Below, one piece after another: positions 43,996 to 58,533 of a stretch of DNA of 64,000 nucleotides. Both the position numbers and the translations under genes were made by a program. The stretch covers positions 12,655,847-12,719,846 of the forward strand of contig NC_044917.1 of the NCBI RefSeq assembly GCF_003576645.1. The letters are read 5' to 3'. The stretch is from Ipomoea triloba. Taxonomy: Eukaryota > Streptophyta > Magnoliopsida > Solanales > Convolvulaceae. Numbering within the stretch: the stretch's first letter is position 1; each line of letters begins with the position of its first letter. The notes under the pieces are model-generated. The model had not been told where the DNA came from and ran no database searches. It was given only the letters and a program-made list of their open reading frames with translations.

Positions 43996-46419
43996 ATGCC
44001 GTTCATCCCCTTCATCTTAATGTTTCTCCCATCAGTTTTAGCAGAAGTTAAGGAAGCTCAGTTCACCCCTGCTGACAATTATCTGATAGACTGTGGTTCC
44101 CCTTATACCACTCTGCTTGATGATGGCAGGACCTTCAAGTCTGATCCTCAATCTGTTTCTTACTTATCCACTGATGAAACTATTCTAGCTTCTACCAATT
44201 CTATTCCCAAATCCCCCTCTCTTCCTCTATACCTCACTGCAAGAATCTTTCATCGTGAATCGATGTACAGATTTCTTGTTTTTCGCCCCGGCTGGCATTG
44301 GGTTCGTTTGTACTTTTATCCCGTTTCACATCCTAGTTATAATCTGACAAAAGCTGTGTTTTCTCTCACTGCTGATGATATTGTCCTCCTTCATGAATTC
44401 TCTGTGAAGGGTAATAGAGGTGGTGAAATGGCAGTGTTTAAAGAGTACCTGGTTAACATTAGTTCGACAAAGTTTACACTAAAGTTTTCGCCTTTGAAGG
44501 ATTCGGTGGCTTTCATCAATGCCCTTGAAGTTGTTTCTGCACCGGATGATCTCGTCCCTGATTCTGCTGCTGCTGTTTCTCCTGTTGGGGATTTCGATGG
44601 CTTGCCCGAGCACGCGTTTGAGGTGAGCTATAGAGTCAATGTTGGGGGGCCGATTCTCAGTCCTAAGAATGACACATTGGGGAGGACATGGCTGCCTGAT
44701 AGCCAGTTTATGACATTCCCACAAGGGGCTAAAAGTGTGTCTGTCTCTCCGAAAACCATAAAATACCCGGAGGGTGGGGCGACCACTTTGGTAGCCCCGA
44801 ATTGGGTGTATGCCACGGCTGATCAGATGGTGGATGCTGGGGTTTTGGAGCCAAACTTCAACCTTACATGGGAGATGGATGTAGATCCCGGGTTCTCGTA
44901 CCTGATAAGGCTGCACTTCTGTGATATTGTGAGCAAAAGCCTAAATGAGCTCTACTTCAATGTGTATTTCAATGGGATTTTAGGAGCTTCGAATCTCGAT
45001 CTCTCAACGCTCACTTCAGGCCTGGCTACCCCTTACTACAAGGACTTTGTGCTGAACGCCACCGCCATTTGGAACAGCACGATCATCGTTCAAGTCGGCC
45101 CCGCTTCCAACCTTCAATCGAGCCCCCCCAACGCCATACTTAATGGCTTGGAGGTTCTTAAAATGAGCAACTCGGATGGGAGCTTAGACGGGGTCTTCTC
45201 TTCTGCGGTGGAATATGGAGGTTTGATTCCGAGGTCTAATGGAATGAGGATCGCAGCTTCGGTTGGCTTAGCAATGGGATTGACAGCAATAGTATTGCTA
45301 GTGTTTGGGATTCTTAGGTGGCAAAGAAGGCCTAAAGGATGGGAAAAGCAGAAAACTTTCTCTTCATGGCTTCCACTCAATGCTAGTTACTGTAGTTTCA
45401 TGTCTAATTACTCCTCCACTGTTTTCTCATCCGGGCTCAACTTAGGAAGGGTATTCACCTTCAATGAAATCAAGCATGCAACCAAGAACTTCGACGAGAA
45501 AGCAGTAATTGGAGTCGGGGGATTTGGGAAAGTTTACCTTGGAGAGCTAGAAGATGGCACAGAACTTGCAATAAAACGAGGCAATCCGTCTTCGTCTCAA
45601 GGGATAAACGAGTTCCAGACCGAAATACAGATGCTGTCGAAGCTAAGGCACAGACACCTTGTCTCGCTGATAGGCTATTGTGATGAGCAGGCCGAGATGA
45701 TCCTGGTGTATGAGTACATGTCGAATGGCCCTCTCCGGGACCACATCTATGGCTCGGACACGAGCCCTCTGTCGTGGAGGCAGAGGCTCGAGATTTGCAT
45801 AGGTGCAGCTCGGGGGCTGCACTATCTGCACACCGGATCAACCCAGGGGATAATACACCGCGATGTGAAAACCACAAACATCCTCCTGGATGACAACTTG
45901 GTCGCGAAAATGGCCGATTTCGGCTTGTCTAAAGCCGGGCCTTCTCTGGAGCAAACGCACGTCAGCACTGCGGTGAAAGGCAGCTTCGGATACCTCGATC
46001 CAGAGTACTTCAGAAGGCAACAACTCACGGAGAAATCAGATGTTTACTCGTTCGGAGTAGTCCTTTTCGAAGTTTTGTGTGGCAGGGCTGCTCTTGACCC
46101 TGCACTGCCTCGAGAACAGGTGAACTTAGCTGAGTGGGCACTGCAGCAGCACAGGAAGGGGCTCATCGAGAAGATCATCGACGCTCATCTTGCAGGGACA
46201 ATAAGCGCAGAATCATTGAGGATATTTGTACAAGTTGCAGAGAAATGCTTGGCAGAATATGGGGTTGATAGGCCTTCCATGGGAGATGTGTTATGGAACT
46301 TAGAGCATGCTTTGCAGCTTCAAGATTCATCATCTTCACAAGAGAAAGAAGAGAAGATGATTGGTATCTCTGAGGATTCTGGAGTTGTGGTTGCCTCTCC
46401 CATCTTTAATGGAAGATAA
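43996..46419 (+). CDS. CrRLK1L receptor-like kinase, At5g24010-type
   Basis: The 807-residue protein is encoded in one exon, as is usual for this family. A hydrophobic signal peptide (about 1-16) precedes a malectin-like ectodomain (about 27-390) with N-glycosylation sites, a juxtamembrane segment, one membrane span (about 419-440) and the dibasic stop RWQRRPKGW. The cytoplasmic kinase (about 500-772) has the glycine loop GVGGFG (506-511), Lys527 in AIK, HRD (Asp623 in IIHRDVKTTNILL), DFG (Asp641), the activation-segment words STAVKGSFGYLDPEYFRRQQ, and the family's C-terminal NGR. All catalytic residues are present, so it should be active. The family senses cell-wall state or RALF peptides at the plasma membrane; the ligand here is unknown. 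The kinase and the SSWLPLNASYCSFMS juxtamembrane text point to the At5g24010 branch rather than FERONIA or THESEUS1. Antisense frames inside it are shadows. Confidence 0.93.
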   Translation: MPFIPFILMFLPSVLAEVKEAQFTPADNYLIDCGSPYTTLLDDGRTFKSDPQSVSYLSTDETILASTNSIPKSPSLPLYLTARIFHRESMYRFLVFRPGWHWVRLYFYPVSHPSYNLTKAVFSLTADDIVLLHEFSVKGNRGGEMAVFKEYLVNISSTKFTLKFSPLKDSVAFINALEVVSAPDDLVPDSAAAVSPVGDFDGLPEHAFEVSYRVNVGGPILSPKNDTLGRTWLPDSQFMTFPQGAKSVSVSPKTIKYPEGGATTLVAPNWVYATADQMVDAGVLEPNFNLTWEMDVDPGFSYLIRLHFCDIVSKSLNELYFNVYFNGILGASNLDLSTLTSGLATPYYKDFVLNATAIWNSTIIVQVGPASNLQSSPPNAILNGLEVLKMSNSDGSLDGVFSSAVEYGGLIPRSNGMRIAASVGLAMGLTAIVLLVFGILRWQRRPKGWEKQKTFSSWLPLNASYCSFMSNYSSTVFSSGLNLGRVFTFNEIKHATKNFDEKAVIGVGGFGKVYLGELEDGTELAIKRGNPSSSQGINEFQTEIQMLSKLRHRHLVSLIGYCDEQAEMILVYEYMSNGPLRDHIYGSDTSPLSWRQRLEICIGAARGLHYLHTGSTQGIIHRDVKTTNILLDDNLVAKMADFGLSKAGPSLEQTHVSTAVKGSFGYLDPEYFRRQQLTEKSDVYSFGVVLFEVLCGRAALDPALPREQVNLAEWALQQHRKGLIEKIIDAHLAGTISAESLRIFVQVAEKCLAEYGVDRPSMGDVLWNLEHALQLQDSSSSQEKEEKMIGISEDSGVVVASPIFNGR

Positions 46420-46690
46420 TAGTATCCCCCCATCCACATCTTTAATTTTCCTTTGATTATCTTTGGTTTGTAATTCTAAAAGCTCAAAGGCATTGGATTT
46501 TTTAAGAAAAAAAAAAAAAAAGAAATCTCAACATCTTCAACAACAATTATTTATCTAAATTCTAGGCATGTATTCATTCATTTTCCAGGATTATACTGCC
46601 ACAGATAGTTCTCAAAATTGAGGGAAAAAAAAAAAGATTAAAGACAATGATTTCCATAAGTTATAATATTATAGCACCCCAGGAGAAAGA
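46420..46690. other. 3' flank of the receptor kinase gene
   Basis: A T-rich stretch after the stop and A-runs at 46506-46520 and 46624-46634. No canonical AATAAA was seen close to the stop. Confidence 0.4.
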
Positions 46691-46734
46691 AATGAAGTCA
46701 AAGCCAGCTTCTTTTTTGGATGACGAGAGAAACC

Positions 46735-46915
46735 CCACAACCCTTTCAGGTAGATAAACCCCACCTTGTGACCCTAATCGGCAAAGAACCACAAGGAAGT
46801 AAACTAGCTTAGGTTTCTCATAGCTGACCGACTCAAACCAAGGAGGCAAGGATTCAAACTCGTGACTTTACGGTTATAAGTTTAGATGTCTTGCCATCTT
46901 GACTGGGGTTACCTC
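46735..46915 (-). mobile_element. SINE copy between the receptor kinase and SnRK1
   Basis: On the minus strand it starts GGTAACCCCAGTCAAGATGG (A-box region), has a B-box AGTTTGAATCC, then TTTGAGTCGGTCAGC…CTAGTTTACTTCCTTGTGG…GGGTCACAAGG. The same order occurs at 47550-47715. Confidence 0.65.
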
Positions 46916-47259
46916 CAAGCTGGCTTGTTTTTGTTCTTTTCCATACAGGATTGCATCCAAATCTCCTAGAATGAAACAAATCTAACTGATCCAGGAGGCT
47001 TTTCATTTCCTATCAGCAGTGTATTGATATAAATAAAATCTATTCAAGGCAAGGTAGCAAAGCTTTTTAGTGTAAACAACAAACTATATGTCAACACTAC
47101 AAGTGTATATACATCAGTTTCTCATTCTAGTGGTGTGCCATTGCTTCAGGTCTAGAAATTTTAAGCAACAAACTATGTGTAAACACAAGTTATATACATC
47201 AGTTTGTCATTCTCAAGAATGCCATTGCTTCAGCTCTAGAAATTTTTCTTCTCTTGGGA

Positions 47260-51514
<4,255 letters not shown>

Positions 51515-51917
51515 TCAAACTGATCAAAGAACTCCATTTGACCAGATTTCGTGTTTTTCAACTATGGAGAATGCACATTTTACATGCTAAATAGTAAAGA
51601 GCACCCAAAACCCAATTTTTTTTTTTACCAAAACTAACGACAAAGCCAATCTCAGAAACCTACCAAATCAAAACTTAAGTAAACTGAGAGTTAACTAAAA
51701 CAATCACGAAACAGCAACAGGAGCAAGTCTATTAGAGCCTCTTAATCCACATTCAACCCAAGATTCTGAGCTGCAAATCATGATACAAACCTAAAAAACA
51801 GTTTGAATTAACTAACTCTAAGCAGAGTCAATTAGAGCTAGTAAATGCCATGAGTAAAAGCAGAAACTTGTTAATTTTAGTAAAGATGAGTAATTGAACT
51901 TAATTACATAATAATAC

Positions 51918-52070
51918 CTGAAAAATGGATCTCAAACACCGAGCAATGGAAAGTCCGCTAGAGAGAGAGGAGTGAGAACTTCGAGGCAGCAAAATAAAAT
52001 CTAAAAAGTAATTTAAAAAAAAAAAAGTCCGAAATCGTGAAAGGAAAGTATAGTGAATGGAGGTTTGTAC
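51918..52070 (-). promoter_or_regulatory. SnRK1 5' UTR exon and upstream end
   Basis: On the minus strand a CAG|GTATTA donor at 51918/51917 pairs with the TTGCAG acceptor before 51391, placing an intron in the 5' UTR, as known for SnRK1 genes. The exon start (about 52070) is inferred. Confidence 0.55.
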
Positions 52071-52254
52071 TTTTCTGCCTCAGAGTCTACTCAGCAATAC
52101 GCATCGGATTACGGATATGGACAACTGATTCTTTTGTACGAGTCCCTACGTTTTTTCTTTCTTTCATATAATTAATTAATTAATTAAAATATCTTTACTT
52201 TTTAACCTAATTAATGCAACGATAATATTTTAAAAGATTTAAATTCAATTCAAT

Positions 52255-52365
52255 TATCTTGTGGTCTAGTGGCACTCGGTGTCCTGATTAACACTTCCAC
52301 ATGAATTATAAGAGTGGATTCGAGCCTCAGTGAAGTCAACTGTTGACATTTGGTTAGAAAGAAGA
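52255..52365 (+). mobile_element. SINE-like copy upstream of SnRK1
   Basis: An A-box-like TAGTGGCACTCGGTG is followed by a B-box GGATTCGAGCCTC (52317-52329) and GTCAACTGTTGACATTTGG. Confidence 0.5.
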
Positions 52366-52406
52366 AATATGATGAAACAAATTGTAATTTGGTGGAAATA
52401 AGGTAT

Positions 52407-52941
52407 GAATTAATATCCAAAATATTTATCGATTATAGTGGTTTTTTTAATTTCGTCTTAAACGATTTTTGTGACCTAATGTAATCCCAGACTTTTGTGT
52501 TTTTGCTCAATGTAGTCCTCCATTTGTTATTTCGTCAAATTGGTGTTAAATAGAGAGACAATTTAGTAATTTAAATATTGACATCTCTTTTAATTTATTT
52601 ATAATAATTAAATAAATCACCACTCTTTTACAAATTGTCCAAGTAATCCGTAAATATTCAAATTACTGGACAATTCGTAATCCATAAAAAAGTTCTATTG
52701 AAATTACTGGGACAATTCATAAAAGATGAGCGATTTATTTAATCATTATAAATAAATTAAAAAAAAAACAATATTTAAATTATCGAATTGTCCATCTATT
52801 TAACACCAATTTAACAAAATAACAAACGAAGGACTACATTGAGTAAAAACACAAAAGTCTGGATTACATTAGGTCACCAAAGTCGATTAGGACGAAATTG
52901 AGAAAAAACTACTATAGTCGAGGATCATTTTGGGTATTAAC
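52407..52941. mobile_element. MULE-type element with ~150-bp TIRs (decayed)
   Basis: The left arm from GAATTAATATCCAAAATA is the inverted copy of the right arm ending ATTTTGGGTATTAACTC. Both contain CACAAAAGTCTGG and CTACATTGAG(C/T)AAAAACAC words. The terminal GAGTTAATACC is shared with 56191-57024. No clear TSD. Confidence 0.65.
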
Positions 52942-52944
52942 TCA

Positions 52945-53205
52945 ATTCAAATTACATTGTTGGTATGGAAGAATAGAATTATTGGGAATAGAAATGGAAG
53001 AAGTGATCTGATATAACGACTAAAACGCCTTGTGTAATAATATTAATAATAATACTCAAGGGCAAATATGTCATTTTCTTCATTTTCCCTTTCTTTTTAT
53101 TGATGAATTGCAATTCATTCAATTGAGGGAATTGGAATTCCATTGAACTGCAATTCCCTCCAACCAAACAATGTAGTTTCCCTTTTCATGGAATTGCATT
53201 GACAT
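52945..53205. mobile_element. Short MITE-like element
   Basis: The left ATTGTTGGTATGGAAGAATAG and right CCCTCCAACCAAACAATG are roughly inverted, with GAATTGGAATTCC-like palindromes inside. Boundaries are approximate. Confidence 0.35.
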
Positions 53206-53668
53206 TGATGGTGTGTTTGAAAACCAGAAAAATGACTTCTGTAAAATGTTTTATGGAAAATGAGTAATTTTTTCAGAAAATAGTTTCATTTTCTGCGCTT
53301 GGCTGCATTCTAGAAAACTGCATTGGTGTGTTTGGTTCATTTTATGTAAAATGAGTAGAATTGTATAATAAACATTTTAATTGTCTTAAAGAATATAAAG
53401 ATATTTATAATAATATTAAAAATAATGTTATTTATTAAAAAAAATCTCTAGTTTCTGGTGGAAACCAAGGTTGTGATTGGTCTGTGGAAAATGACTTTCT
53501 CCAAAATTTGGCGGAAGTCATTTTCCTCCAAAACAACCATATTTTCATAAGTTAACGAAAAATGAATTCCGTTGACTTGATTTGCCAGGCACATCCAAAC
53601 ACTGAAAACTCGAAAAATGATTTCTTACCAACCATAATCTAAATTCATGCCAACCAAACACTCTATTA
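53206..53668. mobile_element. MITE-like element, GGTGTGTTTG ends
   Basis: The left GATGGTGTGTTTGAAAACCAG and right end (inverse AGAGTGTTTGGTTGGCATG) are inverted. The interior repeats GAAAATGACTT(C/T)(T/C) and AAAATGAGTA words in both orientations. Confidence 0.4.
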
Positions 53669-54077
53669 AGGCTTGTTTAGTTTATAAAATGAGAGAGTGA
53701 TAAGATTACATTATGTGAAATTATAAGAATGTAATAAGATTATTTTATGGGGTGTTTGGAAAATGGTTTATCAGCTAAAGTATGATTTGTTTGACCAACT
53801 TTATCTGTTTGACTAGTCAAACAACTAATATGAAGTACTTGGTAACATCTTTTAGCTCATCTTATTGATGCCAATAAATTGAAAAACGAAAAAATTACTT
53901 CGAATAGTTTATTGCATTTTTGTTTTAAAAGTCTAATTTACCCCTAATAGTTGTTAGTTATTATTGTGTTTATATTTATTCAAATTTATATTTTTAATAT
54001 CATCATAATCGCCTAAAGTCCGACATCTGAATTGACTCTTGATTTAAAACATTTGTTTTGAAAAAAAAATAAAATTT

Positions 54078-54290
54078 ACTCACTCCGTCTCATTTTATGT
54101 GTCTAGTTTGTTTAACGGAATTTGACTAAAATTATTTTTAATTAAATTTTTTATAATATTAAGTTTAGTATTATTATATAAAATTTATATATTTAGAAAT
54201 TATATTAAAATACTATTAAACACAAAAAATTAAATTGAAAAATAATTCTAAAATACTAAAAAAATAATTCTTTACAGGAAAAATAATTCT
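54078..54290. mobile_element. Stowaway MITE copy, right end lost
   Basis: It starts CTCACTCCGTCTCATTTTAT and follows the 42190 element through GTTTAACGGAATTTGACT and CTATTAAACACAAAAAAT, then dissolves into AT-rich DNA before the expected TIR. Confidence 0.65.
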
Positions 54291-54312
54291 ATGCACTAGA
54301 ACTCAACCCTAT

Positions 54313-54314
<2 letters not shown>

Positions 54315-54387
<73 letters not shown>
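54315..54387. repeat. (AT)n microsatellite
   Basis: A pure AT run of about 73 bp abuts the left end of the element at 54388. Confidence 0.95.
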
Positions 54388-54389
<2 letters not shown>

Positions 54390-54877
54390 CAAGTCTTTAC
54401 AGGAAAACTAAGAACCAATCTTAGTGTAATACTTGGAAAAATCAAGCAGACCAAATTTTTTTAAAAAAATGTGGTGGTATTTTTGTAATTATTACTAATT
54501 TTACTATACAAACTTGAACACTAAAATATGTACTTCTCTGAATTTTTCAAGTTTGCACATTTTTTTTTTGAATACAACTGACTCTATTACATTGTAGTAT
54601 TTGTTCATCTATACTTTTCTCAACCTGTTGAAGCACAAAGAGTCAAGTTTGCACATTTAGTATTAACATATTTCACATTTAGTCTTAAAAGATTGTACTT
54701 GCAAAAATGCAAAAATGCAAAAGTGCATTGCACTTAGGGTTTAGATTTATTTAAAGTTTATGACTGCGTTTTTTTGTTTTGTTAATTTAGGGGTTCACTT
54801 TTACTGCTTAGGGTCTATCATTTACTGTTTAGATTTAAAATTTAACCATTTCATTGATTTTTTAAAATTTATCAAAG

Positions 54878-54933
<56 letters not shown>

Positions 54934-56106
54934 ATCAATAAAGCTTCATTAATAAACATTAGAAACAAATACAAGGTTCAACGGAATGTAAAGCCATTCC
55001 ATACAATCTGACATAGAACTAAATTTCTTAGTTAAGCTAATAAAACTTAGATTCGTAGATTGTGTTACAAGAGAGTTTTGATCCTTATAGAACCTTAAAA
55101 CTTTAGTCAAATGATTGATGGCCTTGCAGAATGTGTACAAGTCGACCTCTGGATAGAACAACTTGCAAACCACCTGAGACTTTATTTTCTTACTGAAGTC
55201 CATTGACATTTTTCTCAACTGAAGGTACGGTTCATCAGTGGGTATCCTTGCGACTGAACTGATGTTCAGGAGAGGCATTTCATTGTCATCTACTCCGCCC
55301 AGGATGAGTATCACACAAATCTTGACCATAAATATCTTGAAGCACTCCAAAACGAACCTCGTAAAATAACGAGAAGGAAAAACACAATAACTGCAATAAA
55401 TGCAGAGGGAGACAAACCACTAATTTATTATAAATATAGATATATTATTTTATTGCTGGAAGTTGGCGAGGGAGGAGAAGGCAGCGGTGGTGGTGAGATA
55501 CGGCGGCGGCGGCGGGGTGGTGAGAGGTGGCAGGCAATGGCGGGAGAGAAGGCAACGGAGAAGGAGGAGATACAGAGGTGGAAATCAGCAGCAGTTTGTC
55601 GGATAAGGGCGGTGGCGGGTGCTCTTTGTGTGGTCGCGGTGCGCTGGAGGCGCGAGGTCGCGGCGGTGCTGGGCGGTTCGGTCCTGGGAGGAAGAGGCGG
55701 AGGAGGGAGAGAGCAAAGGTGGCGGCTGCGGCTTCACGGAAGATGATGAAGAAGAGAATAGTGGCGGAGGAGATGGAAGGCTGATACGGTGGACGGAAGA
55801 AGTGACGCAATACCACCGGCTCAAAGCTCTATAAGAGCTCCGGCCGGAGGCCGGCGGTGGAGCATGTACTGACCAGAGACGGGAGAGAAGGGAGGAGAGC
55901 TTTAGGGTTTCCTTAGGGTTCTGGCGAGTGCATCTATCAAAGCTTATATATTTAGTTGTTAAAGATTGCATATTTAAGTATGCAAGTTTGGAAAGTGAAG
56001 TTGACAATAATTAAGAAAATGCTACCATATTTAAAAAAAAAATTGATATGATCCATTCGATTTTTACCAAATGTAAGGTCAAGATTGGTTTTTAGTTTTC
56101 TCCTAG

Positions 56107-56107
<1 letters not shown>
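54388..56107. mobile_element. (TA)n-bounded TIR element, 1.7 kb, with GC-rich cargo
   Basis: The left end ACAGGAAAACTAAGAACCAATC and right end (inverse AGGAGAAAACTAAAAACCAATC) are inverted and each directly abuts a long (AT)n tract. The interior contains another (TA)n run (54882-54931), a 133-codon minus-strand frame (55350-54949; words LNISSVARIPTDEPYLQL and CKLFYPEVDLYTFCKAINHL) that I do not recognise, and a 400-bp GC-rich block at 55445-55850 (CGGCGGCGG and GGAGGAGG runs) unlike anything else nearby. The GC block opens long frames on both strands, as expected from composition alone. Capture of host DNA by the element is an inference. Confidence 0.5.

Positions 56108-56165
<58 letters not shown>
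56108..56165. repeat. (TA)n microsatellite
   Basis: A pure TA run between the right end of the preceding element and a Stowaway fragment. Confidence 0.95.
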
Positions 56166-56166
<1 letters not shown>

Positions 56167-56167
<1 letters not shown>

Positions 56168-57230
56168 TTAACGAGGCTTAATTGAAGTTAGAGTTAATAC
56201 CACAAATGGTCCTCTGACTATTGGGGTAGTACTTCTTTTGGTCCTCGACTTTCAATTCGACCACAAATGGTCCTCTGACTTTCATTTTTGACCACAAATA
56301 GTCCGCTGTTAAAATTTCTGTTAAATAGGTGTTAAATCTAGGGGTAATATCGTCAAATTGATTAATATTATTATGATTAATTCTTTTTTAGAATTATATG
56401 ACAACATAATTAATTTCAAACATTAAGTTAATAAATATAAAAATAAAATGGACGTGAGAACTTATATAAATGAACAAATTAAATAAAAATCCATGATTAA
56501 TGTTCGCAATTTGTACTTGATTAATTATATTAATTCAACGGTAGCAGCTTTCAGTTATGTCCCAAACAAAATGTTTGATCGATTAATGAAAAGTGAAAAT
56601 TATTAATCGACCATGTATGAACAACCATGAAAATGATGAAAGCAAGATTTTTTTTAAAAAAAATCTTCCATTTTAGTCTGTTGGTTAAATTAAAATAGAT
56701 AGCTCTAATATTAAATCTTAATTTTGTACGCATAATTACGAGAATAAAGTGTATTGTCTTTTTATTTATGAGTATTTATATTTGTTAATTGTTTCAATTA
56801 TGCTTGTTGGTGAAAAATTATAAACATTTTTATTTTATGAACATTATATATATCAATTTGACGATAATACCCCTAGATTTAACACCTATTTAACAGAAAT
56901 TTTAACAAAAGGACTATTTGTGGTCAAAAATGAAAGTCAGAGGACCATTTGTGGTCGAATTGAAAGTCGAGTACTAAAAGGAGTACTACCCCAATAGTCA
57001 GAGGACCATTTGTGGTATTAACTCTTGAAGTTATTTTTAATTCAATTTTTAATAATATTAAATTTAATATTAGTATACAAAATTTATATATTTAGAAACT
57101 ACATTAAAAGTACTATTAAACACACAAAAAAAACTAAATTTAAAAATAAGTAAAAAAAAATAAACAAAGAAGAAAAAGTTGGTTTGACCAACGAATAGTA
57201 AGTAGGACAGATAAAATGGGACAGGGAGAG
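56167..57230. mobile_element. Stowaway copy A, split by a MULE
   Basis: Left part 56167-56190 (GGTTAACGAGGCTTAATTG) and right part 57025-57230, ending AAATGGGACAGGGAGAG before TA, together follow the 42190 Stowaway from its GTTTAACGAGG word to its terminal repeat. The first 40 bp are lost to the (TA)n tract. Confidence 0.75.
56191..57024. mobile_element. MULE-type element with ~170-bp TIRs, 9-bp duplication
   Basis: The 834-bp unit starts GAGTTAATACCACAAATGG and ends complementary to the same text. The arms stay nearly identical for about 170 bp (GGTCCTCTGACTATTGGGGT, GACCACAAATAGTCC, TGTTAAATAGGTGTTAAATC). It is flanked by the perfect 9-bp repeat TTGAAGTTA (56182-56190 and 57025-57033), the Mutator signature. 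Interior AT-rich and non-coding. Confidence 0.9.
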
Positions 57231-57358
57231 TATTTCGTAATAATTAAAGGATTGGTGTAGTAATTGTGTTTACCTTCATAGCAAAACAAGTGAAGCAATT
57301 GGGAAATACTTCTCCAGAGAGTTAAATACATTTATAATAGTTAAAAAAAAAAAGCAAA

Positions 57359-57430
57359 ATTAGAGTGGTGCAGCGGAAGCATGGTGGGCCCATAACCCAC
57401 AGGTACTAGGATTGAAACTTGGCTCTGATA
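57359..57430 (+). tRNA. Initiator tRNA-Met (CAT), copy A, probably degenerate
   Basis: The 72-bp sequence aligns without gaps to the plant initiator tRNA-Met. The anticodon arm GTGGG-CCCATAA-CCCAC is perfect, with the AGCGGAAGC D-loop. Acceptor arm ATTAGAG/CTCTGAT pairs with one G-T. The T-arm has drifted (CTAGGATTGAAACTTGG, where the conserved form has CCAGGATCGAAACCTGG), pairing only through wobbles and weakening the B-box. It may be a pseudogene. Confidence 0.7.
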
Positions 57431-57480
57431 GAGTAGTTTTTAATATTTTTCATATCATTTTGACTACAAAAGTGGTAGTA

Positions 57481-57545
57481 GGGGATGTAGCTCAAATGGT
57501 AGAGCACTCTCTTTGCATGCGAGGGGCACAAGGTTCGATAGTTGG
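57481..57545 (+). pseudogene. tRNA-Ala (TGC) pseudogene, copy A, 3' truncated
   Basis: GGGGATGTAGCTCAAATGG and the anticodon loop TTTGCAT match tRNA-Ala(TGC). The anticodon stem has a mismatch (CTCTC against GCGAG) and the 3' acceptor strand is deleted after GGTTCGATAGTTG. Confidence 0.8.
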
Positions 57546-57805
57546 GCTGAGGTAATTGAGTTACTTATTAGACACTTTATTTCTCATCAAAAATTACTAA
57601 CAACTTCACCAATCACCATGGTATTTAAAAATTAGGGTATACCATAAATAAAAATATATTATTTTGTATACTAGCGAACAATGTATATTCAGTACATAAT
57701 TTCTCATTATAAATTACTAACAACTTCACCAAGGTATTTAAAAATTAGGGTAGACCATAAATAAAAGTATATTATTTTTTATACTATCAAATAATGTATA
57801 TTTCG

Positions 57806-58533
57806 TATAGAAATAATGTACTTTTAATATATTAAAAATTTAGCTTGTATTAAGAGAAAGTACATTATTTAAGTACTAAAAGTACAATAATTTATATAAC
57901 GTACATTCACTACGCAAATAATGTAATTTTAGTATATTAAAAATGTACCTTTCGATACAACACTTTTTAAGGTTTTCCTTCATGCATCTAAGTATTGTGA
58001 GTTGTAATTTACAGTGATGCATTCTAATCTCGAATCTTTTGCAGTTTATAAGTGTTTCAATGTATTTGTTTGTAACTATAGGTTCGCGTCGAAAAAGGTC
58101 AAGGAATTTAGTTGTGGTCCCTGTTGAACCTGAGGGGGGTAATAGTGAGGTTCGGGTTCAAGGTCCTAAAATTCAAGTGCATTAATTTCATCCTATGCAA
58201 AAGAGAGAAAAAAATTATTGTAAGACATGTTTCTCCTTAAAGTACACTATTGTAAGGATTAATAGATATATTATTGTCATAATTTAACATTTAACCTTAT
58301 TCGATGTTATTTTAAAATAATTATACTATGATATAATTAAATAAAAAATAATAATTGATCTTAAATCTTTGTACAAGCAAAACTCAAGATAGACACATTA
58401 TCATGTGCATTAGAGTTTAACAAAGCATTTTCCTAACATTAGCAGTGGAAATATGGAATTCAAGTTACAATTACTTGCCAAGTGAAATTATTTATTAGTT
58501 TTTTAGTTATCAACATTATCTCAGGTAATAAAT
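57806..58533. other. AT-rich intergenic DNA, no gene recognised
   Basis: Short repeats of AAATAATGTA(C/A)TTTTA(A/G)TATATTAAAAA continue to about 57950. Nothing coding is supported to 58533. Confidence 0.45.

Larger units (their letters stand above)
57034..57800. repeat. Duplicated block, copy A (partner 59516-60190)
   Basis: From the Stowaway 3' half through the tRNA-Met and tRNA-Ala copies to ACCATAAATAAAAATATATTA the sequence runs parallel to 59516-60190. Copy A has an extra local tandem duplication (about 57585-57695 and 57703-57805, TTTCTCAT…ATTACTAACAACTTCACCA). Confidence 0.85.

Noticed and set aside
44479..46028. Several minus-strand frames of 60-145 codons inside the receptor kinase
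   Set aside because: They are antisense shadows of a well-supported 807-residue plus-strand gene; none has a recognisable motif.
55445..56007. Frames of 71-140 codons on both strands in the GC-rich block
   Set aside because: GC-rich low-complexity sequence is open in most frames; no domain or consistent exon pattern was seen, so only the block is reported.
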